NCBI GenBank assembly: GCA_020697295.1
Contig: JAJFBF010000008.1
Coordinates: forward strand, 1-64,000
Origin: Moraxellaceae bacterium
GTDB lineage: Bacteria > Pseudomonadota > Gammaproteobacteria > Pseudomonadales > Moraxellaceae
Direction: 5' to 3'
DNA length: 64,000 nt
Position numbers and translations under genes: made by a program. The notes beneath the pieces are model-generated. The model saw only the letters and a list, made by a program, of their open reading frames with translations, was not told where the DNA came from and did no database searches. Shown one piece after another: positions 8,582 to 17,848 of the stretch. The stretch's first letter is position 1. The number at the start of each line of letters is the position of its first letter.

Positions 8582-9850
8582 ATGGCCAAGCCCGCCAACA
8601 CCTCCACTCCCCTGCCTCGCGCGGAGCGTCCCTATGACGTCATCGTCTACGGCGCCGCCAGCTTTGTCGGCCAGATCCTCGCGCGCCACCTGTTCGCGCG
8701 CCATGGCGAGGCCGGGCCGCTGCGCTGGGCGCTGGCCGGGCGCAACGTCGCCAAGCTGGAGGCGGTGAAGCGCGAGCTGGGCATGCGGCAGCTGCCGGTG
8801 CTGATCGCCGATGCCGCCGACCCCGCGGCCCTGCGCGAAATGGCACGCCAGGCGCGCGTCGTGGTGTCCACGGTGGGGCCCTATGCGCTCTATGGCTCGG
8901 AGCTGGTCGCCGCCTGCGCCGAACTCGGCACAGACTATTGCGACCTGACCGGCGAAGTGCCCTGGATGCGGCGCATGATCAGCCAGCACGAGGCGACAGC
9001 AAAGCAAAGCGGCGCGCGCATCGTGCACACCTGCGGCTTTGATTCGATTCCCTCCGACATGGGCGTGTGGTTCAGCCAGCGTGAGGCGATGCGGCGCCTG
9101 GGCGAGCCCTGCGTGCGTATTCGCGGCGGCATCAAGGCCGCGAACGGCGGCTTCAGCGGTGGCACCGTCGCCAGCCTGGTGAATGTGCTGAAGGAGGCCG
9201 AGGCCAGCCCGGACGTCATCGCGCTGCTGAAAAATCCCTATGCCCTGGCGCCGGACCCCGGCCATGCGCCGGTGCGCCAGCACGACGTCAACGCGCCCGA
9301 GTTCGACGCCGAACTCGGCGTCTGGCGCACGCCCTTTGTCATGGCCTCCATCAACACCCGCGTCGTACAGCGCAGCCATGCCCTGCAGAGCTATCCCTGG
9401 GGCCCGGACTTCCGCTACGACGAATCCATGCTCACCGGCCGCGGCTTCAAGGGGCGCGCCACGGCTTGGGGCGTGGCGCTGGCCACCGGCGGCCTCATGG
9501 GCCTGCTGACGAATACGCGCACGCGGCCGCTGGTAGAGCGCACGTTGCTGCCGGCGCCCGGCACCGGCCCGAGCCCGCGCGCACAGGAGCGCGGCTTTTT
9601 TGACATCCGCTTCCACGGCAGCACGCGCGACGGGCGCAAGATCGAGACGAAGGTGACGGGCGACCGCGACCCGGGCTATGGCTCGACCGGCAAGATGCTG
9701 GGCGAGGCGGCGGTCTGCCTGGCGCTGGATGTAAGCCGGGAGCAGACGCCGGGCGGTTTCTGGACGCCGTCCACCGCGATGGGCGAGGCGCTGCTTGAGC
9801 GCCTGGAGGCGCATGCCGGGCTGGGCTTCAAGGTCGTCGGGGAAAAATAA
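8582..9850 (+). CDS. Saccharopine dehydrogenase-like NAD(P)-binding reductase
   Basis: The 422-residue protein starts with a Rossmann motif (about 19-36, VIVYGAASFVGQILARHL) followed by the typical VAGRN-like and ADAADPAAL segments of the saccharopine dehydrogenase-like family. This branch includes mycobacterial trans-acting enoyl reductases and many proteins in lipid-accumulating bacteria. The ATG is preceded by a purine-rich GAAGAGA about 10 bases upstream. It likely reduces or oxidises an acyl or polyketide-like substrate, but that is family-level inference; no neighbour fixes the substrate. Confidence 0.82.
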   Translation: MAKPANTSTPLPRAERPYDVIVYGAASFVGQILARHLFARHGEAGPLRWALAGRNVAKLEAVKRELGMRQLPVLIADAADPAALREMARQARVVVSTVGPYALYGSELVAACAELGTDYCDLTGEVPWMRRMISQHEATAKQSGARIVHTCGFDSIPSDMGVWFSQREAMRRLGEPCVRIRGGIKAANGGFSGGTVASLVNVLKEAEASPDVIALLKNPYALAPDPGHAPVRQHDVNAPEFDAELGVWRTPFVMASINTRVVQRSHALQSYPWGPDFRYDESMLTGRGFKGRATAWGVALATGGLMGLLTNTRTRPLVERTLLPAPGTGPSPRAQERGFFDIRFHGSTRDGRKIETKVTGDRDPGYGSTGKMLGEAAVCLALDVSREQTPGGFWTPSTAMGEALLERLEAHAGLGFKVVGEK

Positions 9851-9915
9851 AACCCACCCGCGCGCGGCGGCTGCCCGCGCGGAAAATGCAGGCGCCGTTG
9901 CTGGCGTAGCGGCCG

Positions 9916-10623
9916 TTACGCCCCGTGGGCGCCGCGGATTTCCCGCGCCAGGTGCAGTGCCCACTGCGCATAGGCGGGTGGTCCCGGGTGAAAGCCGTCA
10001 CTGGCCATGTGCGTGACGTCCAGTGCGAACTCGGGGGTCAGGAATCGGCAGCCTGCCTGCGCCGGCGCCCATTCGCCCAGGTGCTGGTTGAAACGGCGGG
10101 CGCGCGCGCCGAAATACCAGCGCAGGGGCTGCGGCAGCGCCGGAAAAAGATGCATGGGCGGCAACGCGGACAGGAATACATGGCGCGCCGCGAACTTGTC
10201 GCGCAGCAAGTCCACCAGTTGCGCCTGCTGCGCCAGCCAGTCGCGCAACCGGACGCCACCGGTAAGATCATTGACGCCCAGCGAGGTGACGACGACATCA
10301 AACGTCTGCGCCGGCAGGGCCTCGAGATGGGCCAGGGCCTGCGCGGTGGTGTTGCCGGTTTTGGCCTCCAGCGCCCATGACAACTGGAAGTGACCGGCCA
10401 GGGCCGCCACCAGGTGCCCGGCCAGCGCCTCGGACTGGTCCTGCGCCCCGACCCCGGCGGCGGCGGAGTCACCGGCGATCAGCAGGCGCAGCGGCGCGCC
10501 CTGCCCCGCCTCGCCGTGGCGCGGGCCTTCGGGCTCGGGCAGGCGCGGCGTGACCCGGCGCACATAAAGGCCTTGCAGCAGGAGCAGCGGAGCGAGGCCT
10601 AGGGTGGCCAGGTGATGTTTCAT
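9916..10623 (-). CDS. SGNH/GDSL-family esterase or lipase
   Basis: This 235-residue hydrolase has the SGNH blocks: block I with the nucleophile (LLIAGDSAAAG, Ser about 53), block III GVND, and the Asp/His pair in SDGFHP near the C-terminus. A hydrophobic N-terminal helix suggests an exported or membrane-tethered enzyme. The track extends the frame 56 residues upstream, but that part is Arg-rich and crosses the divergent promoter region, so I use the ATG at 10623 (MKHHLATLG). The substrate is probably an ester or acyl chain. Confidence 0.82.
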   Translation of the reverse strand: MKHHLATLGLAPLLLLQGLYVRRVTPRLPEPEGPRHGEAGQGAPLRLLIAGDSAAAGVGAQDQSEALAGHLVAALAGHFQLSWALEAKTGNTTAQALAHLEALPAQTFDVVVTSLGVNDLTGGVRLRDWLAQQAQLVDLLRDKFAARHVFLSALPPMHLFPALPQPLRWYFGARARRFNQHLGEWAPAQAGCRFLTPEFALDVTHMASDGFHPGPPAYAQWALHLAREIRGAHGA

Positions 10624-10762
10624 GGACAGGTAACCGGGCGGGACATACGGAAGAGAGTAGCCATTGTTGGCCGTCGCCGGCAAAGAAAATGCACAGCGGC
10701 GACCCGGGATTTTTTGCCGCCGGCGCAGTACATTCGGGTTTCCGGACTCCGAGGACCGTTCC

Positions 10763-11215
10763 ATGCCCCGCTCCCCCCGCCCCGCCGCCACGCCCGAAGC
10801 CGTGGTGACGCAGTTCCTGAATGCCCTGGCCGCGAAAGACCATGACCAGGTCGCGGCCCTGCTCGCCCCCGAGCTGCGCTACACCAATGTGTCGCTGCCC
10901 ACGCTCAAGGGCGGCGAATTCGTCTCGCGCGTGCTGCGCCGCGCGCTCGGCCGTGGCACCGGCTTTGATGTGCAGATCCACAGCATCGCCAGCAAGGGCG
11001 ACACCGTGCTCACCGAGCGCAGCGACGTGCTGGCGCTGGGCCCGCTCCATATCCGCTTCTGGGTCTGCGGCACCTTCCGCGTGCAGGACGGCCGCATCAC
11101 CTTGTGGCGCGACTATTTCGACTGGTGGGACTTCGGCAAGGGCACCGTGCGTGGCGTGCTGGGCATCGCCCTGCCCCGCCTGCGCGCCTCCCTGCCGGCC
11201 CAGCCCGGCCAGTAA
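10763..11215 (+). CDS. Limonene-1,2-epoxide hydrolase-like protein
   Basis: The 150-residue product fits the small LEH/SnoaL-like fold. The C-terminal half carries the family pattern LTERSDVL ... RFWVCGTF ... DGRITLWRDYFDW, which includes the Asp-Arg-Asp residues used in LEH catalysis to activate water. The track starts 33 residues earlier in an unlikely Arg/Cys-rich stretch; I use the ATG at 10763 (MPRSPRP). It is followed after 14 bases by an FKBP gene, so the two are probably co-transcribed. The true substrate epoxide is unknown. Confidence 0.82.
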   Translation: MPRSPRPAATPEAVVTQFLNALAAKDHDQVAALLAPELRYTNVSLPTLKGGEFVSRVLRRALGRGTGFDVQIHSIASKGDTVLTERSDVLALGPLHIRFWVCGTFRVQDGRITLWRDYFDWWDFGKGTVRGVLGIALPRLRASLPAQPGQ

Positions 11216-11229
11216 GCCGGGCACCGTTG

Positions 11230-11571
11230 ATGAGCAAGGAACTGAAAATCGACGACCTCGTGGTGGGCGAGGGCAAGGCGTGCGTCAAAGGCGCACTCAT
11301 CCTCACCCACTACACCGGCTGGCTGGAGGACGGCACCAGGTTCGATTCCTCGCATGACCGCGGCCGGCCGTTTGAATGCGTGATCGGCACGCGCCGGGTG
11401 ATCGCCGGCTGGGACCAGGGACTCATGGGCATGAAGGTCGGCGGCAAGCGCCGGCTGTGGGTGCCAGCGCACCTGGCCTATGGCGAGCGCCAGGTCGGTC
11501 CCTTCATCACGCCCCACTCCAATCTGCTCTTTGAAATCGAGCTGCTGGAAGTGCGCACGCGCGACGAATGA
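11230..11571 (+). CDS. FKBP-type peptidyl-prolyl cis-trans isomerase
   Basis: A single-domain 113-residue FKBP with the conserved core: HYTGWLEDGTRFDSS, GTRRVIAGWDQGLMGMKVGGKRRLWVPAHLAYG and a closing FEIELLEV strand. It catalyses proline isomerisation during protein folding. There is no signal peptide, so it is likely cytosolic. The track frame is longer by 42 residues, but the ATG at 11230 gives the normal FKBP length. It lies 14 bases after the LEH-like gene. Confidence 0.93.
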   Translation: MSKELKIDDLVVGEGKACVKGALILTHYTGWLEDGTRFDSSHDRGRPFECVIGTRRVIAGWDQGLMGMKVGGKRRLWVPAHLAYGERQVGPFITPHSNLLFEIELLEVRTRDE

Positions 11572-11614
11572 ATCGCGACCGCTGTAGCACTCGCGTCGGC
11601 GAGGCTCAATCGCT

Positions 11615-11639
11615 GCCGCAGGCGGTTCTCGCCTGCGGC
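11615..11639. terminator. Hairpin between convergent genes
   Basis: GCCGCAGGCG and CGCCTGCGGC form a perfect 10-bp stem with a 5-base loop. A second small hairpin (GCACTG/CAGTGC) follows. They separate the FKBP gene from the convergent flavin-binding protein gene. There is no long T run, so termination efficiency is uncertain. Confidence 0.5.
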
Positions 11640-11655
11640 GCCTGCACTGGCCTTT

Positions 11656-12195
11656 TCAGTGCGGCTTCACCTGGCCTTCGATGGAATCATCGAGCGTCCT
11701 GCCCGTCGCGGCGCCCATCAGGATCTTGATGCCGGCGACCAGGTCGCCGTGCTGGTTGTCCCAGTAATAGCCGTCGCCGGGCGTGACCTTGATGACAGTG
11801 ATGCGCGGATCATCGATGCCGCCGGTAAACCAGTTCTTCAGCACCGGCTCCCAGAGCTCCCCGATTTTGGCGCGATCGCGGGACACCGTCGCGCGTCCGG
11901 TCACATGCAAGAAGCCGGATTGCTCGGAGCCCTGGAAAAACAGCTCCACGGTGGCGTCGCTCGCCAGCTCGGCGTTCTTCAGGCTGTCGCTGGAACTCAG
12001 GAACCAGAAATTGCCCGCCTCATCCACCTGGCGGACACTCATGGGCCGGGTATCGGTCGGCTGACCGGCGCCGGGATGGGTGCAGAAAAAGCAGTTGGGC
12101 GAATCCTTCACCATCTCGCGCAGACGTTCGATGGCGGCGGCGCCGTGCAGGTTCTGGCGGTGATCCGCCGGTTTCTGCTGCTGGGTGGAATCCAT
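11656..12195 (-). CDS. Pyridoxamine 5'-phosphate oxidase-like general stress protein
   Basis: The 179-residue product has the split-barrel flavin-binding fold of the general stress protein 26 group: CFFCTHP, TRPMSV, GNFWFLSSSDS and a C-terminal VIKVTPGDGYYWD. Such proteins bind FMN or related cofactors and are associated with stress responses. The start at 12195 is fixed by GGAGGAG about 8 bases upstream; the longer track frame is rejected. There is no signal peptide, so it is cytosolic. Confidence 0.87.
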   Translation of the reverse strand: MDSTQQQKPADHRQNLHGAAAIERLREMVKDSPNCFFCTHPGAGQPTDTRPMSVRQVDEAGNFWFLSSSDSLKNAELASDATVELFFQGSEQSGFLHVTGRATVSRDRAKIGELWEPVLKNWFTGGIDDPRITVIKVTPGDGYYWDNQHGDLVAGIKILMGAATGRTLDDSIEGQVKPH

Positions 12196-12425
12196 GACGA
12201 GCTCCTCCGGAAACGGGTGCGGCAGCCGCCCTCGCCCCATGCACCGGCGGCGTGTTGCGGCTGTCGTGACTGTTCCAGTGTAGCCCGCCCCGCCGCGGGC
12301 ATGAGGGGTTTGCCCCCGCACTGCCAAGCGCGTGCTGTTGCGCCGGCATGCCGTCACCACTCACTGGCCGGACCTGTACCGCGGCCTGGCGCGTGACCGG
12401 CAATCGCAACGGCCGGCGCAGAGGA

Positions 12426-13373
12426 TTACCGCGCCAGGAAGGCCTGCACCGGGACCAGCGTGGCGGCGGGGTCTTCTTCCTGCGGCACGTGGCCCAGGCC
12501 TTCGAACATCACCAGCTGGCTGCCGGGAATGTCCTTCGCAAAGCGCTCCGCATCCGCCGGCACCAGCAGCTGGTCACGGCCGCCCCAGAGGATGAGCGTG
12601 GGCTGGCGGATGGTACGGATCTGCTCGCTGTAGTCCGTGGCCAGGTCCTGCTGGGCAAAACGCTCGCGTAGCGCGGCGCGGTTGCCGGCGCGCAGGGTGA
12701 GGTCATAGTAGCGGTCGACCAGGGCCGGCGTGACCTTGCCGGCATCACCGTACACGTTGCGCACGCTGGACTCGACCATGGCGCGCGGCAGGGTCACCTC
12801 CATGATGCGGTTGAGCACGGGAATTTCCGCAATACGGAAGCCGATGGGCAGGGAGCCGGTAAAGCGGTAACCGCCGGCATCCACCAGGATCAGCTTCTGC
12901 ACGCGCTCCGGATACGCCACCGCCACGCCCCAGGCCACGCGACCGCCCAGCGAGTTGCCGCCAATCACGAATTTCTGCACGCCCAGCTTGTCCATCACCG
13001 CCGCCACCAGCTTCACATAGGCCTCGAGGCGGTAGTCGTTGTCGGGCGCGGGACCGGTCAGGCCGAAGCCCGGCATGTCGAAGCGGATGACACGGCGGCT
13101 CTGGCCGAGGCCGGCGGCCCAGCCGTCCCAGGTATGCAGGCTGGCGGAGGTGCCATGCAGCAGCACGACCGGCAGCGGATCCGCGCGCGGCCCCTCGTCG
13201 CGCAGGTGCACCTGGTAGCCGTTGACGGCGATGAACTGCGAGGGCGGCGGCGCCCAGCGGCCGCGCAATTCATCCACGGACTTGTCCGGCGCCCAGGTCG
13301 CCGCCACGAAACCGCCCGTGCCCAGCAGCACGAGCACCAGCACGGCCAAGAGGCCCTTCACCACACCCTTCAC
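12426..13373 (-). CDS. Membrane-anchored alpha/beta hydrolase
   Basis: The 315-residue protein begins with one hydrophobic helix (about 4-26) and then an alpha/beta hydrolase domain. I see the oxyanion motif LLHGTSASLHTWD, the nucleophile elbow GGNSLGG, an acid residue in GGRDQLLVP and the catalytic His in GLGHVPQEEDP. The start is probably the GTG at 13373, which has AAGGAG six bases upstream; the track's longer start lacks one. It probably hydrolyses an ester, lactone or acyl compound at the inner membrane or in the periplasm. Confidence 0.85.
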   Translation of the reverse strand: MKGVVKGLLAVLVLVLLGTGGFVAATWAPDKSVDELRGRWAPPPSQFIAVNGYQVHLRDEGPRADPLPVVLLHGTSASLHTWDGWAAGLGQSRRVIRFDMPGFGLTGPAPDNDYRLEAYVKLVAAVMDKLGVQKFVIGGNSLGGRVAWGVAVAYPERVQKLILVDAGGYRFTGSLPIGFRIAEIPVLNRIMEVTLPRAMVESSVRNVYGDAGKVTPALVDRYYDLTLRAGNRAALRERFAQQDLATDYSEQIRTIRQPTLILWGGRDQLLVPADAERFAKDIPGSQLVMFEGLGHVPQEEDPAATLVPVQAFLAR

Positions 13374-13673
13374 TTGTCTCTCCTTGCGCTCTGGCGCACT
13401 GCCCTTGCCTGAAATGCCACCGCCCCCTGCCATGACGGCGGTGATGTGATCCTTTTATATCCGCCGACGCCTCCCCGGCATTGGCAAGGCCGCCTGACCG
13501 GCAGGAAGGCGGGCCAGTATCGGGGCCGGCAAACTCCTCATCCCGGCACCGGGCCGCCCTGCCTCGTGCCAAGAGCCGATGCCCATCGCCGCAGGCGCGG
13601 CGCAAAGTCAGAGCCGTGACGGGCGCTGCCGCACCCGCACTCGCCTTCCCTCCCGACAACGGAAGAACCTGAC

Positions 13674-15191
13674 ATGCTCCGGATTCCCCTGCGCGGCCTG
13701 CTGCCCGCCCTCCTGTTCCTGTCCCCGGCCGCCCTCGCCGCCAGCGTGACCCTCAGCGCCGATGCCGAGAGCCCGGTCCCGGGCGACCCCGCCCCCGCCT
13801 ATACCCTCATCCGGCAGGCCCTGGGCAAATCAGGCTTCAACACGCCCGACTGCACGCATCCCGACTTTGGTCCCCATATCCGCCAGGACGTCGACAGCAG
13901 CCTCGGCCGCGTCTTCATGTTCCACCTGCATGTCTTCCCGGACGGCGACATGTGCATGAACACCAATCATCCCCGCAACGAGATCAAGGTCGACGCGCAA
14001 TCGTCCGACTATCTCAAGGTCTTTCATAACGACAGCGTGAACTACCGCTGGACGTTCCGTCTGCCGCCGGGCTTCCAGTCCTCCTACAACTTCACCTATA
14101 TCCACCAGATCAAGGCCGCCGACGGCGACACCCTGATCCCGCTGATCGCCTTCAATGTACAGAAAGGCAAGAGCGGCAGGCCTGACAGGCTGCTTCTCAA
14201 TCATGCCGACTCCGCCGGCGTGCGCACCACCCTGCGCAGCGTCGACTTGCCGTCCCTTCTCGGGGAATGGGTCGAGGCGCACGAGAGCATTACCGCCGAC
14301 ACCCATGGCCGCTATGCCCTCACCCTCACCCGGCTGCGCGACCGGGCGGAGCTGCTGTCCTACCGGAATGACGACATCGACATGTGGCGCTTCAGTGGCA
14401 CCACCTTTATCAGGCCCAAGTGGGGGTTCTACCGCAGCGTGGACAATCCGCAATACCTGCGCGACGACTATGTGAGCTTCAAGCAGTTCTGTATGGCCAA
14501 GGGCGAGGATGACTGCCCTGCCACGCAGCAGATGGCGGCAGCTCCCGTGTTCACGCCCGCGCCCGGCACTTATGCCGGCGCGCAATCGGTGACGCTGGCC
14601 AGCACCACGCCTGGCGCCACCATCCGCTACAGCAGCGACGACTCCACCCCCGACTGCGGCAGCGGCCTGACCTACGGCGCGCCACTCGACATCGCCAGCA
14701 CCACCACGCTGCGGGCCGTGGCCTGCGCCGACGGCATGGGCGCGAGCACCGTCGCCCTCGGCAGCTACCGGATCGGCCCGGCAGGGCTGCCCGAAAAGCT
14801 GGCCGTTGCCGACAGTGGTGTCAGCGCCAGCGCCAGCGCCGACAGCAACCATGGCCCGACCGCCACCGTGGACGCCAACCTCGGCACCAGCTGGGCGGCC
14901 CAGGGCGACGGGCAGTGGATCCGGTACGACCTGGAAGCCGTCAGATCCCTCAGCCAGGTGCGGATCGCCTGGTACCGGGGCACTCAGGGGAAAGCTACTT
15001 TCGATCTCCAGGTATCGAGCGACGGCTCCTCATTCGCCACCGTCTACAGCGGCCAGAGCAGCGGCACGACCACGGCGCCGGAAAGCTATGGCTTTCCTGA
15101 GGTGAACGCCCGCTTTGTACGCATCCTCGGACACGGCAATTCGGTCAACACCTGGAACCTGATTGCCGAAACCGAACTCTGGGGGCGCTAG
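13674..15191 (+). CDS. Secreted polysaccharide lyase-like protein with CHB_HEX and discoidin domains
   Basis: The 505-residue protein has a clear signal peptide (1-22) and three modules. Residues about 25-285 form a jelly-roll resembling the PF14099 polysaccharide lyase/heparinase I-like group, with PRNEIKV, YIHQIKA and IRPKWGFYRS, the last recalling the KWGxYR signature. Residues about 290-365 resemble a chitobiase C-terminal (CHB_HEX) domain, and about 375-503 an F5/8-type C (discoidin, CBM32-like) domain ending in AETELWGR. It probably cleaves an anionic polysaccharide outside the cell. It is the only obvious carbohydrate-active enzyme in the window. Confidence 0.72.
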   Translation: MLRIPLRGLLPALLFLSPAALAASVTLSADAESPVPGDPAPAYTLIRQALGKSGFNTPDCTHPDFGPHIRQDVDSSLGRVFMFHLHVFPDGDMCMNTNHPRNEIKVDAQSSDYLKVFHNDSVNYRWTFRLPPGFQSSYNFTYIHQIKAADGDTLIPLIAFNVQKGKSGRPDRLLLNHADSAGVRTTLRSVDLPSLLGEWVEAHESITADTHGRYALTLTRLRDRAELLSYRNDDIDMWRFSGTTFIRPKWGFYRSVDNPQYLRDDYVSFKQFCMAKGEDDCPATQQMAAAPVFTPAPGTYAGAQSVTLASTTPGATIRYSSDDSTPDCGSGLTYGAPLDIASTTTLRAVACADGMGASTVALGSYRIGPAGLPEKLAVADSGVSASASADSNHGPTATVDANLGTSWAAQGDGQWIRYDLEAVRSLSQVRIAWYRGTQGKATFDLQVSSDGSSFATVYSGQSSGTTTAPESYGFPEVNARFVRILGHGNSVNTWNLIAETELWGR

Positions 15192-15232
15192 GCGCGCATC
15201 GGTCCCACGCGAACGCGCCGGTCTGCCGCAGG

Positions 15233-15263
15233 CAAAAAAAAGCCGGCCCCGTCAGGGGCCGGC
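15233..15263 (-). terminator. Terminator of the desaturase operon
   Basis: GCCGGCCCC and GGGGCCGGC form a 9-bp stem with a GTCA loop. On the minus strand the stem is followed by a run of eight T, immediately after the desaturase stop. Confidence 0.88.
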
Positions 15264-15279
15264 CGGAGAGCAAGGCGTA

Positions 15280-16455
15280 TCAGGCCTTGATCATGTCCGA
15301 GCCACCCGGCAGTGACAGGCGCAGGATCTTCCACACCGTGGTGCCGAACTGGCGTGTCATGGAGCCGGTGTTATAGGGCAGACCGTAACGCACACACAGC
15401 GCCTGTACGCGTGGCGCGACTTCCGGGTAGCGGTTGCTGCACATGTCCGGAAACAGGTGATGCTCGATCTGGTGCGAGAGATTGCCCGAGAGGATATGGA
15501 AAATCTTGCCGCCACCGATATTGGCCGAGCCCAGCAGCTGGCGCAGGTACCAGTGGGCGCGCGTCTCGCCCTCTACCTGCTCGGGCGTGAAGGTGTGCAC
15601 GCCGGCCGGAAAATGGCCGCAGAAAATGATCGCGAAGGCCCAGATGTTGCGGATGACGTTGGCGATGGCGTTGGCGCCGGCCACGAGGCCGAATACCAGC
15701 CAGGGCGACATGGGCACATACATCGACAGAGGCAGCGCCACCAGCAAGGCCGCCAGCGGCCACATGATGTAGTCCTTGAGCACCTGCCGCCCGATCTTGC
15801 GCATCACGTGCCCCATCAGGGGCTTGATCTCGGAAAATTTCTTGCGCCCTTCCAGCCAGTCCATCAGCGCCTGTTCATGCATCGCCACGCCCTCCTCGAA
15901 CAGCATCATGAGCAGGAATGCATAAATCGGCTGGGGCAGGTATTTCCACTTCCAGGGCTGCAGGGTGGTCACGCGCAGGATGCCGTAGCCGACGTCCAGA
16001 TCCTTTTCCATCACATTGGTCCAGGTGTGATGAACCACGTTGTGCGAATGCATCCAGCGATCCGAAGGACTCATATTGTCCCACTCCCAGGTACTGGAGT
16101 GGACGCTGCTGTCCTTCATCCAGTCCCACTGCGCATGCAGCACGTTGTGCGCAATCTCCATGTTCTCGAGGATCTTGGCGATGCCCAGCATCAGGGTGCC
16201 CAGGCCGAGCAGGCCCAGCGCGCCGGTCCAGCTGGCCAGGGCATGCCCCCAGGCCGGCAGGAAAAAAAGCGCCGCATAGATCACCAGGCGACCGCCCAGG
16301 GCCAGGCTGCGCTGGAAGCGGATCAGGCCCAGGATGTACTTGCGGTCGCGTTCGCCGCGCGAATCCAGGACTTCATCGCGGATGGCGTCCAGCTCGCGGC
16401 CGAACTCCTCGATCTGCTGGGGGTTGAGCGAAACGGGAAGGGAGGCGGTGCTCAT
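15280..16455 (-). CDS. Acyl-lipid/acyl-CoA fatty acid desaturase
   Basis: This 391-residue integral membrane di-iron desaturase has the three histidine boxes HNVLH (103-107), HNVVHH (138-143) and HQIEHH near residue 330, with hydrophobic helices between them. It would introduce a double bond into a fatty acyl chain using O2 and electrons from a redox partner. That partner is probably the ferredoxin reductase encoded 35 bp upstream in the same operon, an arrangement like PA4888-PA4889 (DesB and its reductase) in Pseudomonas. The ATG has GGAGAA upstream. A second paralog lies at 24.5 kb. Confidence 0.92.
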   Translation of the reverse strand: MSTASLPVSLNPQQIEEFGRELDAIRDEVLDSRGERDRKYILGLIRFQRSLALGGRLVIYAALFFLPAWGHALASWTGALGLLGLGTLMLGIAKILENMEIAHNVLHAQWDWMKDSSVHSSTWEWDNMSPSDRWMHSHNVVHHTWTNVMEKDLDVGYGILRVTTLQPWKWKYLPQPIYAFLLMMLFEEGVAMHEQALMDWLEGRKKFSEIKPLMGHVMRKIGRQVLKDYIMWPLAALLVALPLSMYVPMSPWLVFGLVAGANAIANVIRNIWAFAIIFCGHFPAGVHTFTPEQVEGETRAHWYLRQLLGSANIGGGKIFHILSGNLSHQIEHHLFPDMCSNRYPEVAPRVQALCVRYGLPYNTGSMTRQFGTTVWKILRLSLPGGSDMIKA

Positions 16456-16490
16456 CGGACTTCTCCGGTTTTAAAAAAGGTGGAAGACAC

Positions 16491-17615
16491 TTACAGGTCG
16501 AGTTCGCAATCGCCAGCGGCAGCGCAGATGCAGGGCTGCACCAGGCTGCCGGCCTCGTTGATCACCTGGCCGGTGCGCATGTCGCGTACACAGCCCGACA
16601 GCAAGGTGGTGTCGCAGGCGTGGCAGATGCCCATTCGGCAGCCGTGCGCCGGATTGAGGCCGGCATCCTCGGCCACGCGCAGGAGGCTGGTGGCGCGGTC
16701 GCCCTCGGCCTTCACGCCGCTCTTGGCGAACGCCACGACTCCGCCCACGGCGTCGGCCGGCACCTCGGCCACGGTGGCGCGGAAGCGCTCCACGTGCAGC
16801 CGGCGCGACAGCCCCGCGCCGTCCCACAACGCCTCGATCGCGGTGAGCAGGCCCTGCGGGCCACAGGCATAGCATTCGCGCTCGCGCCAGTCCGGACACA
16901 GCTGATTAAGCTGGGCCTCGCTGAAGTGGCGCTTTTCGCGCTGCTCCTCGCCCAGGGCGCGGGTGAACACGGGCTGGAAGCCGTAACGCGGATGCGCCCT
17001 GGCCAGTTCGCCAATCTCCTTGCCGAAGATGAGATCGAATTCATGCGGCGCGTAATGGATGTGCACGGTGTCGGGCAGGCGTTCCTGCGCAATCAGGCTG
17101 CGCACCATGCACATGGCGGGCGTGATGCCGCTGCCGGCGGTGATGAACAGCGGCTTTACCGGCTGCGCATCGGGCAGGTAGAAGTCGCCCTGGGGCAAGC
17201 CGATCGGCAAGTAGTCGCCGGGCTTCAGGTTGCGCACGATATGGCGCGAGATACGGCCGCCCTCGACCACCTTGACGGTGATGGTGAAGCAGCCATCGCT
17301 GCGCTCGGGCTCGGAAGAAATCGTGTAGGTGCGGGTGTAATGCATGCCGCCCACGGGAATGCCGACGCGCACATGCTGGCCGGCGCGGTGGCCGCGCCAG
17401 TTGAGGCCGGGCTTGAGCGTGATCGTGCGCGAGTCTTTCGTCTCGTCCCAGACTTTCATCACCCGGGCCTGCAGCAGGTGGGTGGTCCAGAGCGGATTCA
17501 CCAGCTCCACATAGTGGGAGGTGCGCAGGGGATAGGCGAAAAGGTCGGTGATGCGGCTGATGGCGGAAAATAGCGAGCGCTGGGGCCGGGTTGCCGGCCG
17601 TGCCGTGTCGTTCAA
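16491..17615 (-). CDS. Ferredoxin-NAD(P) reductase with C-terminal 2Fe-2S domain
   Basis: The 374-residue protein has an FAD-binding barrel (RTYTISSEP, about 100-110), an NAD(P)-binding domain (FITAGSGITPAM) and a C-terminal plant-type ferredoxin with CRMGICHAC plus a later Cys (cluster ligands C-x4-C-x2-C ... C). It passes electrons from NAD(P)H via FAD to the iron-sulfur cluster and probably on to the desaturase encoded next. I choose the TTG start at 17615, with AAGGGAGA about 8 bases upstream; the track frame continues 76 residues upstream without support. It is the first gene of a two-gene operon. Confidence 0.9.
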   Translation of the reverse strand: MNDTARPATRPQRSLFSAISRITDLFAYPLRTSHYVELVNPLWTTHLLQARVMKVWDETKDSRTITLKPGLNWRGHRAGQHVRVGIPVGGMHYTRTYTISSEPERSDGCFTITVKVVEGGRISRHIVRNLKPGDYLPIGLPQGDFYLPDAQPVKPLFITAGSGITPAMCMVRSLIAQERLPDTVHIHYAPHEFDLIFGKEIGELARAHPRYGFQPVFTRALGEEQREKRHFSEAQLNQLCPDWRERECYACGPQGLLTAIEALWDGAGLSRRLHVERFRATVAEVPADAVGGVVAFAKSGVKAEGDRATSLLRVAEDAGLNPAHGCRMGICHACDTTLLSGCVRDMRTGQVINEAGSLVQPCICAAAGDCELDL

Positions 17616-17660
17616 ATTTTTCTCCCTTTTTCCTGTTGTGCAGGGGGATGTTGTTTTATT

Positions 17661-17682
17661 GGTGTCCACGCAGGGCGACACC
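17661..17682. promoter_or_regulatory. GGTGTC-N10-GACACC palindrome upstream of the reductase-desaturase operon
   Basis: A 6-bp inverted repeat 46-67 bp upstream of the TTG start, in the promoter zone. Desaturase operons in related bacteria are controlled by TetR-type regulators such as DesT, but this sequence does not match the known DesT site, so it is only a candidate operator. Confidence 0.3.
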
Positions 17683-17848
17683 GGAGCGGGACGCAGGCGC
17701 CTCCTGACCCGAATGTAGCGGAATAATCCGCCGCTGGCTGCCCCCACCTTGCGGTGTCTGCCGCATGACGCCCCGGCGCTGGAACGACCGTGCCAATCAC
17801 GGAGCCGTATTGGCGCAAGACTCCAGACCGGGCACGGCGACACAGCAT

